A stretch of DNA of 64,000 nucleotides from Perognathus longimembris pacificus (lineage: Eukaryota; Chordata; Mammalia; Rodentia; Heteromyidae). The stretch is from assembly GCF_023159225.1 (NCBI RefSeq), contig NC_063167.1, positions 5,816,234 through 5,880,233 of the forward strand, written 5' to 3'. A program made the translations under genes and the position numbers. Of the stretch, positions 34,441 to 47,532 are shown piece after piece. How positions within the stretch are numbered: position 1 is the first letter of the stretch; every line of letters starts with the position of its first letter. The notes under the pieces are model-generated. The model searched no databases. It had not been told where the DNA came from and saw only the letters and a list, made by a program, of their open reading frames with translations.

Positions 34441-36125
34441 TTAAGAAAAGTAAACTTGCATACTCTAACCCCAGGATAGATATCAACCAGGCAACAAACC
34501 AGTTAAGCCATCTAAAATGATGAGAGGGCACAGAAAGACTTTCTACTGGCCAAGAGGATTACACATTTTTTTCAGCAGATGCAATGCAGAAGTATCTTCA
34601 GGGTGAAGGCTATAGCTCAGTGGCAAAGCACTTGCATTGTACATGCAAGGCTGTAGGTGTCCCCACACCATAAAACATCCTACCCCCCCAAAAAAAACCC
34701 CAAAAACCCAGAAGCATTTTCATTCAGAGTTGCCACGTGATATTAGTCATATGCTGCATTAATAATGTTTCAGCAGGCCACATATGTGGCTGAGGTCACT
34801 GGATTATATAATTATATCGTCATCTGTTAAGTACACTCTGATGTTCACATAGCAGCAGCACCTAACAGCACACTCAGAACCTGTCCCGCTCGGGTGATGA
34901 TCAGGATGTGCAGCCCTAGGCCTCACCTGCCTCTCCCAAGGGATGTATCACACCACACCCAAACCAATTGCAAATCGCTGTGCCTTCACTTGGATCATAA
35001 GCCCAGATATTGGAGAGCTAGTGTTTAATGGGCATAGAGTTTACTTTTGTAATATGAAGAATCCTGGGGGCTAGCGAATATGTTTAGCACTACTGAATTG
35101 TAAGGGAAAGATAGGAAATTTTAGGACTGCTTTTGTCACAATTTAAACAACAACCCCAAAGCTGGTTTTCTTCTGGGATCAATCCCCAGCAAAAGCAAAC
35201 ACCCACACTCAATGCCAAAAGTCATTTCTTGTCATCTCCATGCTCACTGGGCTGTCACAATAGCTCAGTAATAAACTTCCTGTTCTTATTCTCTCTCCTC
35301 CACATGGCTGTAACCATGAAACCCTCCACAGCAAAAAGTGACTGAGTCCTGAAGCTGGTGGCTCACACCTGTAATCCTAGCTACTCAGGAGACTGAGATG
35401 TGAGACCAAGGTTAAAAGCCAGCCCGGGCAGGAAAGTCTGTGAGACTATTCTCTCCAATTAACCGCTAGAAAACCAGAAGTGGCGCTGCGGTTCAAGTGG
35501 TAGAGTGCTAGCCTTGAGCTGAAAAGCTCAGGGACAGCGCCCAAGCCCAAGCCCCACAACTGACCCCCCCCCCCAAAAAAAAGTGACTGAGGTTTCCAAC
35601 AGCATTTGCTTATGTGAGTCTATCAATCATGTTTCAGTGTATCAAAAAGGAAAGCCAAAGCATTTAGTACATTTATTCATTTAAAAAAACAAACAAATAT
35701 CATACCACTAAACATGGTGGCTCCTGTTTTCCTAGCTTCAAAGGAGGATGAGATTGGGAGTATCACCATTCCAGGTTAGTTTTGGCAGGAAAGTTCATGA
35801 CACTCCATGTTAACAAGAGAAGCTGGACATGATGGTATGGTATGTGTTTGCCAATCCAGCTAAGATGTGATATGGAAAACAGGTGAATCATAGACCAGGC
35901 ATGCACCCAGGCAAGACGGAAGGAATCTCAAAAGTAACCATTGCAAAAGCAGGGCGCCAGTGTCTAATGACTATAATCTGTTACTTAGAAAGCTGAGATC
36001 TGGAGAATCAGTTTGAAGACAGCTCAAGCAGAAAAGTTCACTAGATTCCATCTGCAAAATGACCAGCTACGAGTGGAGCTGTAAGTATGGTTCAAGTGGC
36101 AGAACGTCATTCTAGCAAATATGAG

Positions 36126-36350
36126 GCACTGGCTCATGTTTATATTACAGTATATAAATACATGTAGTATGTATATACTGTATATAGATACATATATACA
36201 TACTATAGTACATACTATACATACATATATACATGCTATACATACGTATAGTACATGTATTTATTGTATTACATATGGTATATATACACATATACATGTA
36301 TAGTATATACACTATATATACATGCTACAGTACATATATTGTAGCATAAA
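36126..36350. repeat. TA/CATA-rich low-complexity tract
   Basis: About 225 bp of irregular TATATA, CATACA and GTATAT repeats with much self-complementarity. Confidence 0.85.
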
Positions 36351-36570
36351 TAACACTTTTATGGAAAAATCTTCATACTTTAAAGTAGCATTTAAGAAAT
36401 CTGGCAGAGCCTTGTACTTCTGCACATCTTTTGCTGTCTGGCTTCACAGCAGGGCTTCTTCTCTATCCCCTTCAGGCCAAACACTGCATGGTCACCCATT
36501 AGAGTCTGGAAATTTCCACTGTACCCTGGGAAGACACTTTCCAGAGAACTGGGAAAGGCAAATATCATCT

Positions 36571-36786
36571 TTTTTTTTTGTAATTTATTTATTAATTAAA
36601 CAAAAATTTTTTGACAAGGTGTTGTGCAAAAAGGGTACAGTTACATAGTAGGGCAGTGTGTACATTTCTTGTGATATCTTTCTTTTAATTTATTTATTAA
36701 TTGAACACAAATTTTTTTGACAAGGTGTTGTGCAAAAAGGGTACAGTTACATAGTAGGGCAGTGTGTACATTTCTTGTGATATCTT
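36571..36786 (-). mobile_element. L1 3' end with tandemly duplicated terminus
   Basis: Read on the - strand, it gives an L1-like 3'UTR end (ATGTACACACTGCCCTAC, then TGTAACTGTACCC) leading to an A-rich tail at the low-coordinate side. The terminal ~105 bp is present twice in tandem (36581-36680 and 36686-36786) with only a few differences. Confidence 0.75.
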
Positions 36787-38624
36787 ACGCCCTGTTTTTC
36801 TTTCCCTTCCCTAGGTCAGGTAAAAGTACCATCTTAAATGTATCAAAACTGTTCTAACCTCCAGCCTCTCAGTCTTGGAAGCTCACTTTGGATCTTGCTC
36901 AAGACCTCTTCCTACTGTCTGTCCTCCCTCTCTTCACTTTTGGACAATACTGGGAGATTTGAACTCAGGGCCTTACACTTGCCAGGCTGGTGCTCTACCA
37001 CTGCAGCCACACTGCTAACTCTGAGTTTCACAGGTTATTTTTAGGATAGGATCTCCCTTCACGTCTGTGTGCCTGAGTGTCTACTTTAAATTGTTCATCA
37101 TCATCCCTACAATTAGAAGTATGTAACACTGTGTCCCACTATCTTGACTGAGATAAGAGTCTCAAGGACTTTTTGCCTGGGTTCGCTCAAAACTGTCATT
37201 CTCCCAATCTCAGCTTGGAAGGGCTGGCTCATGCCACTGTACCCAGCTAGATTTGGGAAGACATGTTGCTAACTTTTCTGCTGGGGTTAGCCTCAAACCT
37301 CAATTCCCCAATCTGAGCCTCCCTCATTGCAAAGATTACAGGAATGGGGCACTGGCCCTTGGCTTCGTTTTCCACTTTCCTGCTCATCAGCATCCCTTCT
37401 CCCTCCCTCTGTTGGTCCAACATGGAGAGAGGTCAGGACCCTCAAGTGCACCTGTCTGATGAACACTGCCTGGGTTCTCATATCACCCTCCATTTCCTTA
37501 ACTATAAAAGAAGACAGTGCCACTGGCATGCCCTAAGAGGCACAGCCCTCCCAGCACGCAGGTGCTGGGATGATAGTGCTCTTACCCATCAGACTCCAAG
37601 GACTCCTGTTCTTAACTAATCCCAAGGACCCAGTACTGTGCTGACCACTGAACTCCTTAGAATCTACTGAGCAATTGGATGCATGCGTAAGGAGCCAAGT
37701 CTGGTCTGTAGTCCTCTAATGGTGAAGTGAGCTCTGGAGCTGAGAACTGGTATGGTTTGGGGTTTAGCCACTGTGTGGTGTGCTTCTGGCCAGTGGATAT
37801 CCTAAGCAAGGAAAGTGGAAAAGCCAGAGGCATCACACCAAACAGGCCAGAAGAGATTGCTTGCTTGTCTAGAAAGGGCTATGGTTTGGTTATGGGAGAC
37901 CCAAGAAGAGATCGGCCACAGCTGCTCTGAGGAAAGATCTGTTAAACAGTTCAGATGGGGTGCCGCTGGTGGCACTGATTTTGAAAGCTTAACAAGCAGC
38001 ACTGGTATTGAACAGAGGGCAACTGCACTCTGTGATGGAGCCGGGTATTTCACCTGACTGCTGGGCCCAGTATCCTCCTCAGGCAGCCTTTAAAGTAAAA
38101 CATGCTATAACATGCTATAGCCTGGGACTTCACAGCTATATGCCGCAATCTTTACCTACTCCCTAGTATTCTAATTTTATAACTCAAAGTTTCTAAATTG
38201 CTCCCTTTAAGCAGTCAATAGAATGAAAGGACCTGCCAAGTTCCAGATACTGAACTTTTCAATATTTAATGAATGATATTTTTAATATTTTATCACATTC
38301 AATTTGCATTATAAAACATTTATAGACACAAGTGACTGTTTCTGTAATCATCCCCCCAAATCACCAATATAAAAGACTATAGACCTTAAATCTAGGAATT
38401 ATCAGCTGTGTTGCAAGTCTATACCAGATTCACCATCATAACTAGACCATAAAGACCAATTACATTTTGAATGATAAAACACTAATTCAAAAATAACAGA
38501 TGAGCAAAGCTGAAGTATAGGTATAGCTGGGGTACATAGTACTGTAACTTTAGGAAATGACTGGTTTTCTTGTGGCTGTGGAAGATTTTAATCTTAGAAA
38601 TTGTCATTTTAAAAATCAAGACAG

Positions 38625-39296
38625 GGGGCTGGGAATATGGCCTAGTGGCGAGAGTGCTCGCGTTGTATACATGAAGCCCTGGGTTCGATTCCTCAGCACC
38701 ACATATATAGAAAAGGCCAGAAGTGGCGCTGTGGCTCAAGTGGCAGAGTGCTAGCCTTGAGCAAAAAGAAGCCAGGGACAGTGCTCAGGCCCTGAGTTCA
38801 AGCCCCAGGACTGCCCCCCCCCACCAAAAAAAATCAAGATAGGGGCTGGAAATGTGGGCTGGGAATATGGCCTAGTGGCAAGAGTGCTTGCCTTGCATGC
38901 ATGAAGCCCAGGGTTCAATTCCTCAGCACCACCTAAAATGAAAAAGCCAGAAGTGACACTGTGGCTCAAGTGGCAGAGTGCTAGGCTTGGGCAAAAAGAA
39001 GCCAGGACTCTTGAACTCCTGAGTTCAAGCCCAGGACTGGCAAAAAAGAAAAGAAAAAAGAAAAAAAATAAAGACAGGCTGGTATCAGTGGCTTACACCT
39101 ATAATCCTAGCTACTCTAGAGGCTGAGATATGAGGATAGAGGTTCAAAGCCAGCTTGGGCCAGAAACTCTTATCTCCACTACACTACCAAAAGAGCCAGA
39201 AGTGGAGCTGTGGCTCAAGTAGTACAGTGCTAGCCTTAAGCAAAAGAAGCTCAGGGACAGTGTTCAGGCCCTGACTTCAAAGCATAGGACCAGCAC
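38625..39296 (+). mobile_element. Cluster of three consecutive + strand SINEs
   Basis: IDL-Geo copies at 38625-38826 and about 38858-39055 are followed by a composite 7SL-like copy at 39073-39296. AAATCAAGACA-like sequence recurs at each junction (38612, 38829, 39068), as if one target was hit repeatedly. Confidence 0.85.
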
Positions 39297-39900
39297 ACAC
39301 ATACACAAAAATATAGAAATATACACACCAGCTAATTTCCTAATAGAATTGCCAAGTAATGCCTCCCCAGTACATCATAACCCTGTGGCTACGAGAGGCA
39401 GGTCCCTTACTCAGTCACACAAGTGAGAAACTGGTAGACTGCTCCACCGCCTAGTGTGGAACCAGGTATACCAGGTACCCTGGCATCAACCATGTGCTTT
39501 ATTATAAACTCTTCCCTTCCGATTTACTCATTTACAAGTAAAAACCCACTCTTTCCAAGTAAGAATTTGATGTGTATTTTATTTCAGATAACAACAGCTG
39601 AGTGTTTCAAGAGACTGTAGGCATTTTACCTATAAATCCAAGATGAATATTTTATAAAGATTTTACCTTTGCTAGATGCCGGTGGCTCACATAATCCTAG
39701 CTATTCAGGATACTGAGATCTGAGGATTGTGGTTCAAAGCCAGCTAGAGCAAGAAAGTCCACGAGACTCTTATCTCCAAATAAACTACTCAGAAAAAGCT
39801 GGAAGTGGCACATGGCTCAAGTGGTAGAGTGCTATCCTTGAGCACAAAGAGGCTCAGGGACAGCACTTATGGCCTGAGTTCAAGCCCTAAGACCAGCAAA

Positions 39901-39923
39901 ATAATAATAATAATAATAATAAG
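39901..39923. repeat. (AAT)n microsatellite in SINE tail
   Basis: About seven AAT units at the 3' end of the composite SINE 39672-39905. Confidence 0.85.
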
Positions 39924-40764
39924 ACTAGACTTTTAAGCCAGGCACCGGTGGCTCATGTCTGTAATCCTAGCTACTCAGGAGGCTGAGAGTTGAGTATTAC
40001 GGTTCAAAGCCAGCCAGAACAAGAAAGTCCATGAGATTCTTATTTCCAATAAACTACTAAGAAAAAGCCAGAATTGGCACTGTGGTTCAAGTGGTAGAGA
40101 GCTAGCCTTGAGTGCAGAGAGGCTCAGAGACAGAATGCAGGCCCTGAGGTCAAGCCCCAGGACTGGCAAAAAAAATTTAATTTTTAACTCTGACCCACCA
40201 GAAGAATTTGCAACTACAGATACTGCCACCAGGTGGCAACATATTCCTTTGCTTGCATGTTCCAAATTACCATGAATTAATTGATTGATTTTGTGTATGT
40301 GTGTATCTGTGTGTGTGCATGCATATCACACCTGGGGCTTGAACTCAGGGCCTAGGCACTGTCCCTGGGCAATTTGCTCAAGGCAATTCTACCACCTGAG
40401 CCACAAGTCCACTTCCAGATTTTTAGTGTTTAGTTGGATAAGAGTCTCACCGACTTTCTTGCCCAGGCTGGCACCAGCACCTGGCTCATGCTTAATATTT
40501 TTTAATCCTATAGTTACGAAGGAGTGTTAGCAGGCCCTCTGTTAAGGAGATATTAACAGAAATGTGTTTTAAACTATGTTTAAAATCCAGTGAATCAGTT
40601 AGGGCCCTGGTGGCTCACACCTGTAATCCTAGCTACTTAGGAGGCTAAAATCTGAGGATCTTGGTTTAAAGACATGACTAGCAGCACCCCCCCCCCAAAA
40701 AAAAATAATCCAGTGAATCAACTGAAGATGTCTTTTTCTCTATTTAAAAAAAAGAAAAAGAAAA

Positions 40765-41125
40765 AGGAATAGAGGATAGATTGAAACCCCTGTAAGAGCC
40801 CATATGCTGAAGTCTTGGTTGCCAACCTGTGGTACTATCAGGCGGTATTGGAACCTTTTGGAGGTGAGACCTAGAGGCAAAAATAATTAGATCACTGTGG
40901 GTGTGCCCTTCAAGAGGCCAGTAGGGCCTGGGCTCCTTCCTACGTCTTTGCTTCCCCACCATCATGAAAGGAGCAGCTTTTACTAAGTGACCCTGCCATG
41001 ATGTATTATACCACCACAGGCCCAGAAACAATGAGCAAATCAACCGTGGAGCTCTTGAGCCAACACAAACTTTTCCTCTTAATTCTCTCAGGTATTTGTT
41101 ATAACAATGGGATGCTAACAGAATA
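40765..41125 (+). mobile_element. MaLR-type LTR fragment
   Basis: The order 'GGCGGTATTGGAACCTTTTG', 'GAGGTGAGACC', 'TTAGATCACTGTGGGTGTGC', 'CACCATCATGAAAGGAGCAG', 'TTTGTTATAACAATGGGATG' follows the MST/MLT1 group of solo LTRs. Very decayed and non-coding. Confidence 0.65.
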
Positions 41126-42894
41126 TTTGTATAGCTTCAAAATGAAACACAAGTTCTTACATGAGAATCAGACCATCACTGGTCCTAACCAGCTTAATGG
41201 TCAAGGCCCTTAACATCTCATAGCCACTGTCTCAGTGTCTCCGAAATACCTCTGTGCATAAGGCAGGCTGCTCAGGGCTGGGCTCAGGAGCCTGAGAGAA
41301 CACACGTGTATCACCATTCCAGAAAATGGTGTGATTATTAACAAATGAAGGTAGAGAACAAAGTGATGAAGCAATTCACTTAGTGTGGGGACCCCACCAG
41401 TGAGGAGTTGGCACAGCAGGAGCTTCAAACCAGGACCACTATGTCAGAAAGAGGAGCTGCATCTTCCTCCCAGAGGGTTACAAATCACTGCTACTCAGAA
41501 TGTTGGGACCAGAAGTAGTCAGGAGGCTGCCCCCAAAGTCCAAATGGAGAGCAAGTACAGTTATGCAGGAATGTAGGGTCAAACAAAAGTATATGCAGAG
41601 ACCTCGGGACATGTCTTCAAAAGGACCACTGACATGTAACAACAGTTTTTGAAACTAGGCCATATAAAAGTACGCATCAGGCACAAAGGCAGGAGAGCAT
41701 ATGGCTCATTTTGGAACAAGCAAGACCATGACAAACGTTTGGTTCTAAGACTGTATGACGGGGTGGCTGAACCTACAATTTAGGAAAATACTGTGAACGC
41801 CCTCACTCCTATGCCATACTGATGTGATCTCTTAATTCTATAGACAACAGCAGCTATTCAGGGTTTTAAACAGTGACAGAGCAGAAGAGACAGGAACCTC
41901 AGAATCACACAAAACATGGCTACTATGTAAATTCTGCTTCTACTTTACTCTGTGACTGAGTTCTGTGTCCTCCTGAGCCCCCACCCCTACAACCCCAGAG
42001 TTGGGGATGGAACACGGGCCCTTGCACATACTAGGCAAGTATGGGGAGCAGATTCATTCATTCATACGCCAGTACTAGGGCTTGATCTCCAGATCTCTCC
42101 AGCTGGTGCTCTACCACTTGAACCACACCTCCACTTCTGACTTTTTCTTTCTTTCTTTTTTCTTGTTAATTGAAGACTAAGAGTCTCCAATTTGTCTGCC
42201 TGAGCTGGCTTTGAACCACCATCCTCAGGTCTCAATCTCCTGAGTAGCAAGGATTATAGGTGTGAGCCACCAGTGCCTGACTGATTATTTAACTGCCATA
42301 TACTTACGTAAGGACCCAAAAAACAGGAATGAGCCAGGCACTGGTGGCTCACACCTGTAATTCAAGCTACTCAGAAGATTGCGATCTGAGGACAGTGGTT
42401 CAAAACCAGAAAAGAAAAGTCTGTGTGATTTTTATCTCCAATTAACTACAAAAAATGCCAGAAGTGGAACCATGACTCAACTAGCCTTGAACAAAAAAGC
42501 TCAAGGACAGTGCCTAGGCCCTGAGTTCAAGCCCCAGAACTGGCACCAACTTTCTTCTAAAGGCTTGCTGTGAAGATTATGAATAAGTGAGGACACCCTC
42601 CACCCATGCCTGTAACACAGCCACATGTTCAATAAGAATGTCTTAATAAATTCATTCCGAGTAAGAGCTATGTTTTAGAAATAACTGTGAAGGGAGAAAG
42701 ACCATGAGTTTCCAGTCGTTCCTATGATTATCTCCCAATTCATATTTTCAAAACAGGTAACAGCTCAGGAGCAGGCTAAAGCCTAAAGGGGTCTTATTTT
42801 ATCCTCTTTTCTCAGTAAAGGGAGAGAGAGAAACAGGATTCACAGTGACATTACCAAGTATAAACAAAAACTTGGCACTCTTTTGGTCTGGGTT

Positions 42895-43087
42895 TTTTGG
42901 CCAGTTCTAGGGCTTGAACTGAGGGCCTGAGCACTGTCCCTGGCTTCCTTCTGCTCAAAGCTAGCACACTATCTCTCTAGCCACAGTGCCACTTCTGGCT
43001 TTTTCTACTTATGTAGTACTGAGGAATGGAAACCTGGGCTTTGTGCATGCTAGGCAAGTACTCTACCGCTAAGCCAAACTCCTAGAC
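42895..43087 (-). mobile_element. IDL-Geo-type SINE, old copy
   Basis: A - strand dimer with more substitutions than most copies here. Confidence 0.8.
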
Positions 43088-43296
43088 CACTTGGCACTTT
43101 TAACAAAAGGAAACTTTTGAATCAAGCAGTTTCACTGAGAGGGCATGTGAACTTACAAACAGAATATTCCTTTTTCAGCTGAGGTCACTCTCAATGCTAG
43201 GTCTGCTACACAATATATTTTTAACTACCCTGAGTTAATTTCTTTCTCCAGTGGAATACTTCCAAAGGTCTCCAGATGCCATGGCACCAATTTCTT

Positions 43297-43508
43297 TTCT
43301 TTTTTTTTTTTTTTTGGCCAGTCCTGGGCCTTGGATTCAGGGCCTGAGCACTGTCCCTGGCTTCTTCCCGCTCAAGGCTAGCACTCTGCCACTTGAGCCA
43401 CAGCGCCGCTTCTGGCCGTTTTCTGTATATGTGGTGCTGGGGAATCGAACCTAGGGCCTCGTGTATCCGAGGCAGGCACTCTTGCCACTAGGCTATATCC
43501 CCAGCCCC
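43297..43508 (-). mobile_element. IDL-Geo-type SINE with target-site duplication
   Basis: Full dimer with a T-run tail. CCATGGCACCAATTTC occurs on both sides. Confidence 0.92.
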
Positions 43509-44805
43509 CCATGGCACCAATTTCAACACATGCGCCGGATGTGATGTGAAGTGTTAGAAGAACCAATATGCGTTAGACCCACAAAATCAGGTTTCTCTGC
43601 CTCATCATGACCCCCTTTTGGGGGTCACTTCTGGTGTGGGGCCGTCCCATGCCTGTGGGAGACTTGGCAGCACCTCTGGCTTCCAACCACGAGACAGACA
43701 CCTAGCACCTCTCCCAGCAGGACCCTCCCAGGAGGACCCTCATCCAGCAAGGACAACCACAGTTGTCTCCAGACATTACCTATAATTTCCCTCAAGACTC
43801 ACAACCTGGATCCACATCATTAAGGAACTCCAATGTTTTCCACATTAAAATCACTATTGTACTTTAAAACTGCCAACTTTGCTGAGTGCTGATGGCTTAT
43901 GCCTGTAATCCTAGTTATTCCAGGAGGGTGAGATCTGAAGATCATGGTTTGAACCAGGCCAGGCAGGAAAGTTGGTGAGACTCCTATCTCCAATTTTAAG
44001 CAACAAAAAGCCCAGAAGTAGAGCTGTGTCTCTGTGGTGGGGCACTAGCCTTGAGCACAAAAGCTTGGGGAAAGCACCAAGGGCCTGACTGAGTTCAAGC
44101 CCCAGGACCAGCACCAGAAAAAAAAAAAGTCAACTTTATGTGTATTACGTCAATGTGAAGTTAACTTTTAAAACAAAAACACATTCAGTATAAAAATCCT
44201 TAAATTATGTGAGAAAGCATTCAAGTTTTTAGTAAAAAGTACAGTGAAAATTTTCTTGTATTTGTTCACCTGCCCTTAATGTACCACAGTACGTGTGACA
44301 GAAGATGTTAAGCATCTCATTTTCTACAAGGTGAGGTTTCAAGCAGGTCAGACCTAGATCCAGCCTTCTGAAGGTGGGTCCACCTAGCAGCCGGCTCACA
44401 GGCACTGTGAAGCTACACAGGTCCCTTGTGTCAAGAATGTGACGTACATAAGGGAGAGGCAGAAGGTGGGGCTAAAGAGTGAAGGTGGGATAAAGCAGAA
44501 CCCCTGCTTCTCCCTACATAAATCCCATCCAGACTGCAAAGGAGGGCAAGAATCAGAGAAGACTGCTCCTTCCTTGGACATCCCTTCAAGAGTGAATAGA
44601 ATGGCAGGGGTCAGAAAGAAGGAATCAGACAGAGGAAAAGAATCACCACGGGGGAAGCTGAGGAACAGTGAGGAGCGAAGACTTCAGGGTAGGGTGCAGG
44701 CTTCTGCTGCATGGCTGATGAGGAAGCTGAACTCAACAGACTTAAAGTCAAGGAGAGATGACAAGGCTAAGGAGAATAAAGGGAAGGGTGGCTATGGTTT
44801 TTAAC

Positions 44806-45345
44806 ATGTTCCCCAAAGTTCCTATGTTGGATATCTGATCCCTAAATTCATATATTGATGGAACTTGGAAGCAGCACTTTGAAAGGACTTGAGGATGGGG
44901 TCCCCATGAAGGTATTAGTGGCTCTATAAGAAAAAGCAGGCTGGCTCTGCCTCCCATGTCATGCCCTCTACCATGCAACCAGTGGCTCACGCCTATAATC
45001 CTAGCTGCTCAGGAGGCTGAGATCTGAGGACCGTGGTTCAAGGCCAGCCTGGGCAGGAAACTCCATGAGACTCTAATCTTCAATAAACTACTCAAAGAAG
45101 GCGGAAGGAAGTGGCTCTGTGGTTCAAGTGGTAGAGAACTCACTTTGAGCAAAAAAAGCTCAGGCACAGAACCCAGGCCCAGAGTTCAAGCCCCAGGACT
45201 GGCCAAAAAAAAAAAAGCCCTTACCACATGCTATCACCTTGCTAAGCTTTTTAGCCTCCATGTCTGTGAGAAACACATTTCTTTTGTTTATAAATGACTG
45301 AGTTTTTAGTATTGTTATAGCAACAGAAAATGGAATAAGACAAAA
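44806..45345 (+). mobile_element. MaLR-type LTR split by a SINE
   Basis: LTR-like parts 44806-44978 (TTCCCCAAAGTTCCTATGTT, then AGGTATTAGTGGCTCTATAA) and about 45215-45345 (CCATGTCTGTGAGAAACACA, then TATTGTTATAGCAACAGAAA) are separated by a + strand composite 7SL-like SINE at 44979-45208. The SINE inserted after the LTR. Confidence 0.7.
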
Positions 45346-46099
45346 GTTTCTTCCTATCTTCCTCTCTTCTAGCAAGCCTTTCATCCAACCATTTATCTAC
45401 CTATCCACCATTACTGAGTTCCAAGTAGTCTTCTAGACACTAAGGAAACACAGGTGAGTAAAACAGCCCTGACCCTCATAGATCAGGTTATGTTATATGA
45501 TACATTAGGTTAGGGTGAATTGAAATTTCAATTTGGGGCTGAGCCTTGTATGCCCTGGATTTGATTCCCAACACCCTACCTGTACTCTGCCACTACCAAG
45601 AAAGAGATCAACTTGAACCACATTCTGTAAAATAATTCTTAGGGAGTGAAATCATACTTTCTCTCTTTGAAAGCTTCAAGTGAGCCTTCTAATTTTAGCA
45701 TCTTCTTCATCTTTAAGGGCATAGGTTCATGTATAATCATCACCATCTCCAGAACTCTTTTCATCTTGTAAAACCAAAATTCTGGGAATGGGGACATTGT
45801 TCAAGCAGTGGAGTATTTGAGGCTCTGAGTCCAAAGGCTAGTACCACTAAAAACCAAAAGGACTGAAATTCTGTTTCAATTGATTTCTTATTCTTCCAAC
45901 CCTTAGCAACTCTGTTTCTTTTGATTGTGTATCTTTGGTTGGTTGGTTTTAAGTCAGGTCTTAATCTGTAACCTAGACTGTCTGAAAATTGCTATATTAT
46001 GTAGCCCAGGCTAGCCTTCAAGTTATAATCTAATCTTCCTACCTCAGCCTCTTGAGTGCTGGGATTACAGGCTCACATTCAACTTTTGGTCTCTATAAA

Positions 46100-46930
46100 T
46101 CAAAATGCACTAGGTACCTCATGCAAATGGAGTTATACTATAACATATTCATCCTACTGTGAGTGGTTTATTTCATCCACACAGATTATCATGTCAGAAT
46201 GTTTTTCCTTTTTAAACTGTATAATATTCCATTATAATTATTCACTCATTCATGGATAGGCACCAGACGTGTCAACCTTCTAGTGACTGTGAATGATGCT
46301 GCTATGGCTATGGGTATACACATAGCTCCTCAAGACCCTACCCTGCCTTCGATTCTTTTGTACATTTACTCACCAGAATTGGAATTGCTGAATCATATAG
46401 CAATTCTAACTTCATTTGCTTTATTCTATTTACTTACTTTTAGATTATTTTTTGGTGGGGGGGTAGAAGGATGCACCATTCTTGAAGGTACTACAATGAG
46501 TATAATGGGCAGAGAAAAATTCCATTCCATTTCTTTGATACAAAAATCCACTTATTAATATACTGTCCTCAGATTGAGGACATAACAGATATTAAACCAA
46601 TAAGAACAGAGACCACACTTTATCTGATCTTAGCCAAAAGACAGAGAAACTGTATTTCTAGATTTTTAAGACAAAGTCTAATTATGCAGTCCAGGCTGAC
46701 CTCAAATTCCTCTGACTCTGTCTACCAAGTGTTAGATTACAGGCATGACTCATCATGTCCAGCTTTTTAGTCTTAATTTTTTATGAACTGCCACACTGGT
46801 TCCCATAATGACTGAGCCATTTTATATCCTCCCCAGCAGTGTGCACAAGTGTTCCAGTGTCTCCACATCCCTAACAATACCCCTTTTGTTTATGGTGATA
46901 GTCATCCTAATGGTGACCAAGTACGTTTTG
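46100..46930 (-). mobile_element. L1 fragment interrupted by U2 pseudogene and a B1-like SINE
   Basis: The parts at 46100-46436 ('GGAATTGCTGAATCATATAG' on the + strand) and 46775-46930 ('GAACTGCCACACTGGTTCCC', 'CTCCACATCCCTAACAATAC') are adjacent sections of antisense L1 ORF2. Between them sit the U2 pseudogene (46469-46653) and a - strand B1-like piece (46672-46765). Confidence 0.7.
46469..46653 (-). pseudogene. U2 snRNA pseudogene
   Basis: Read on the - strand it begins like U2 (TTTCTCTGTCTTTTGGCTAA). It continues with TCTGTTCTTATTGGTTTAAT, ATCTGTTATGTCCTCAATCT and GAGGACAGTATATTAATAAG, and ends near GGTGCATCC. Substitutions hit conserved positions, including the 5' GGCCTTTTGGCTAAG region, and about 15-25 nt are lost or scrambled in the 3' stem-loop part. 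I expect no function. Confidence 0.88.
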
Positions 46931-47532
46931 TAACAAGTCACTTTATCATTTTATCACGTAATATAAAAATATTATATGAAAAGTACAATAGATTCAAAAG
47001 TAGACAAAGGAAACTAAGAACCTCATGAATCCATCACTCAACCACTGTAACACAGTCCCCAGACTCTACTTTTTTTTCTTAAGCAGTGCCTGGGTTTGAA
47101 CCTAAAGCCTCATGCATGCCACTGGTCTACATCTCAAACTCCCTAATTATCCTTAAACAAAACTAAGCATCACATAACTTTACCCCTCAGTACTTCAACA
47201 TACATCTCTAAATGATAGTAACTCTTTCTTAAACTAACCATAATAGCATTATCACCAAAAATTTAAAATAACTTTTAGTATCTCCAAATAGGTAGTCAGA
47301 GAGTTGATATTTATGTGATTATTTTGGTATACTACATAATTTAACTAAATGCACAAATCCCTGTACAATAAGTTTGAGTTGTTTTGTCCTGAATTCTGCT
47401 AGAAGAAAAAAAACTAAACTACTGATTGCCCTTAAGCAAGAATGCTTTAGGGGTTTCAGAGCTTTGGCAAATCTTTTTTTCACTATATTTATTAAGTAGG
47501 TTTTTGTAAATGTTTATCAAATTGAGATTGTT

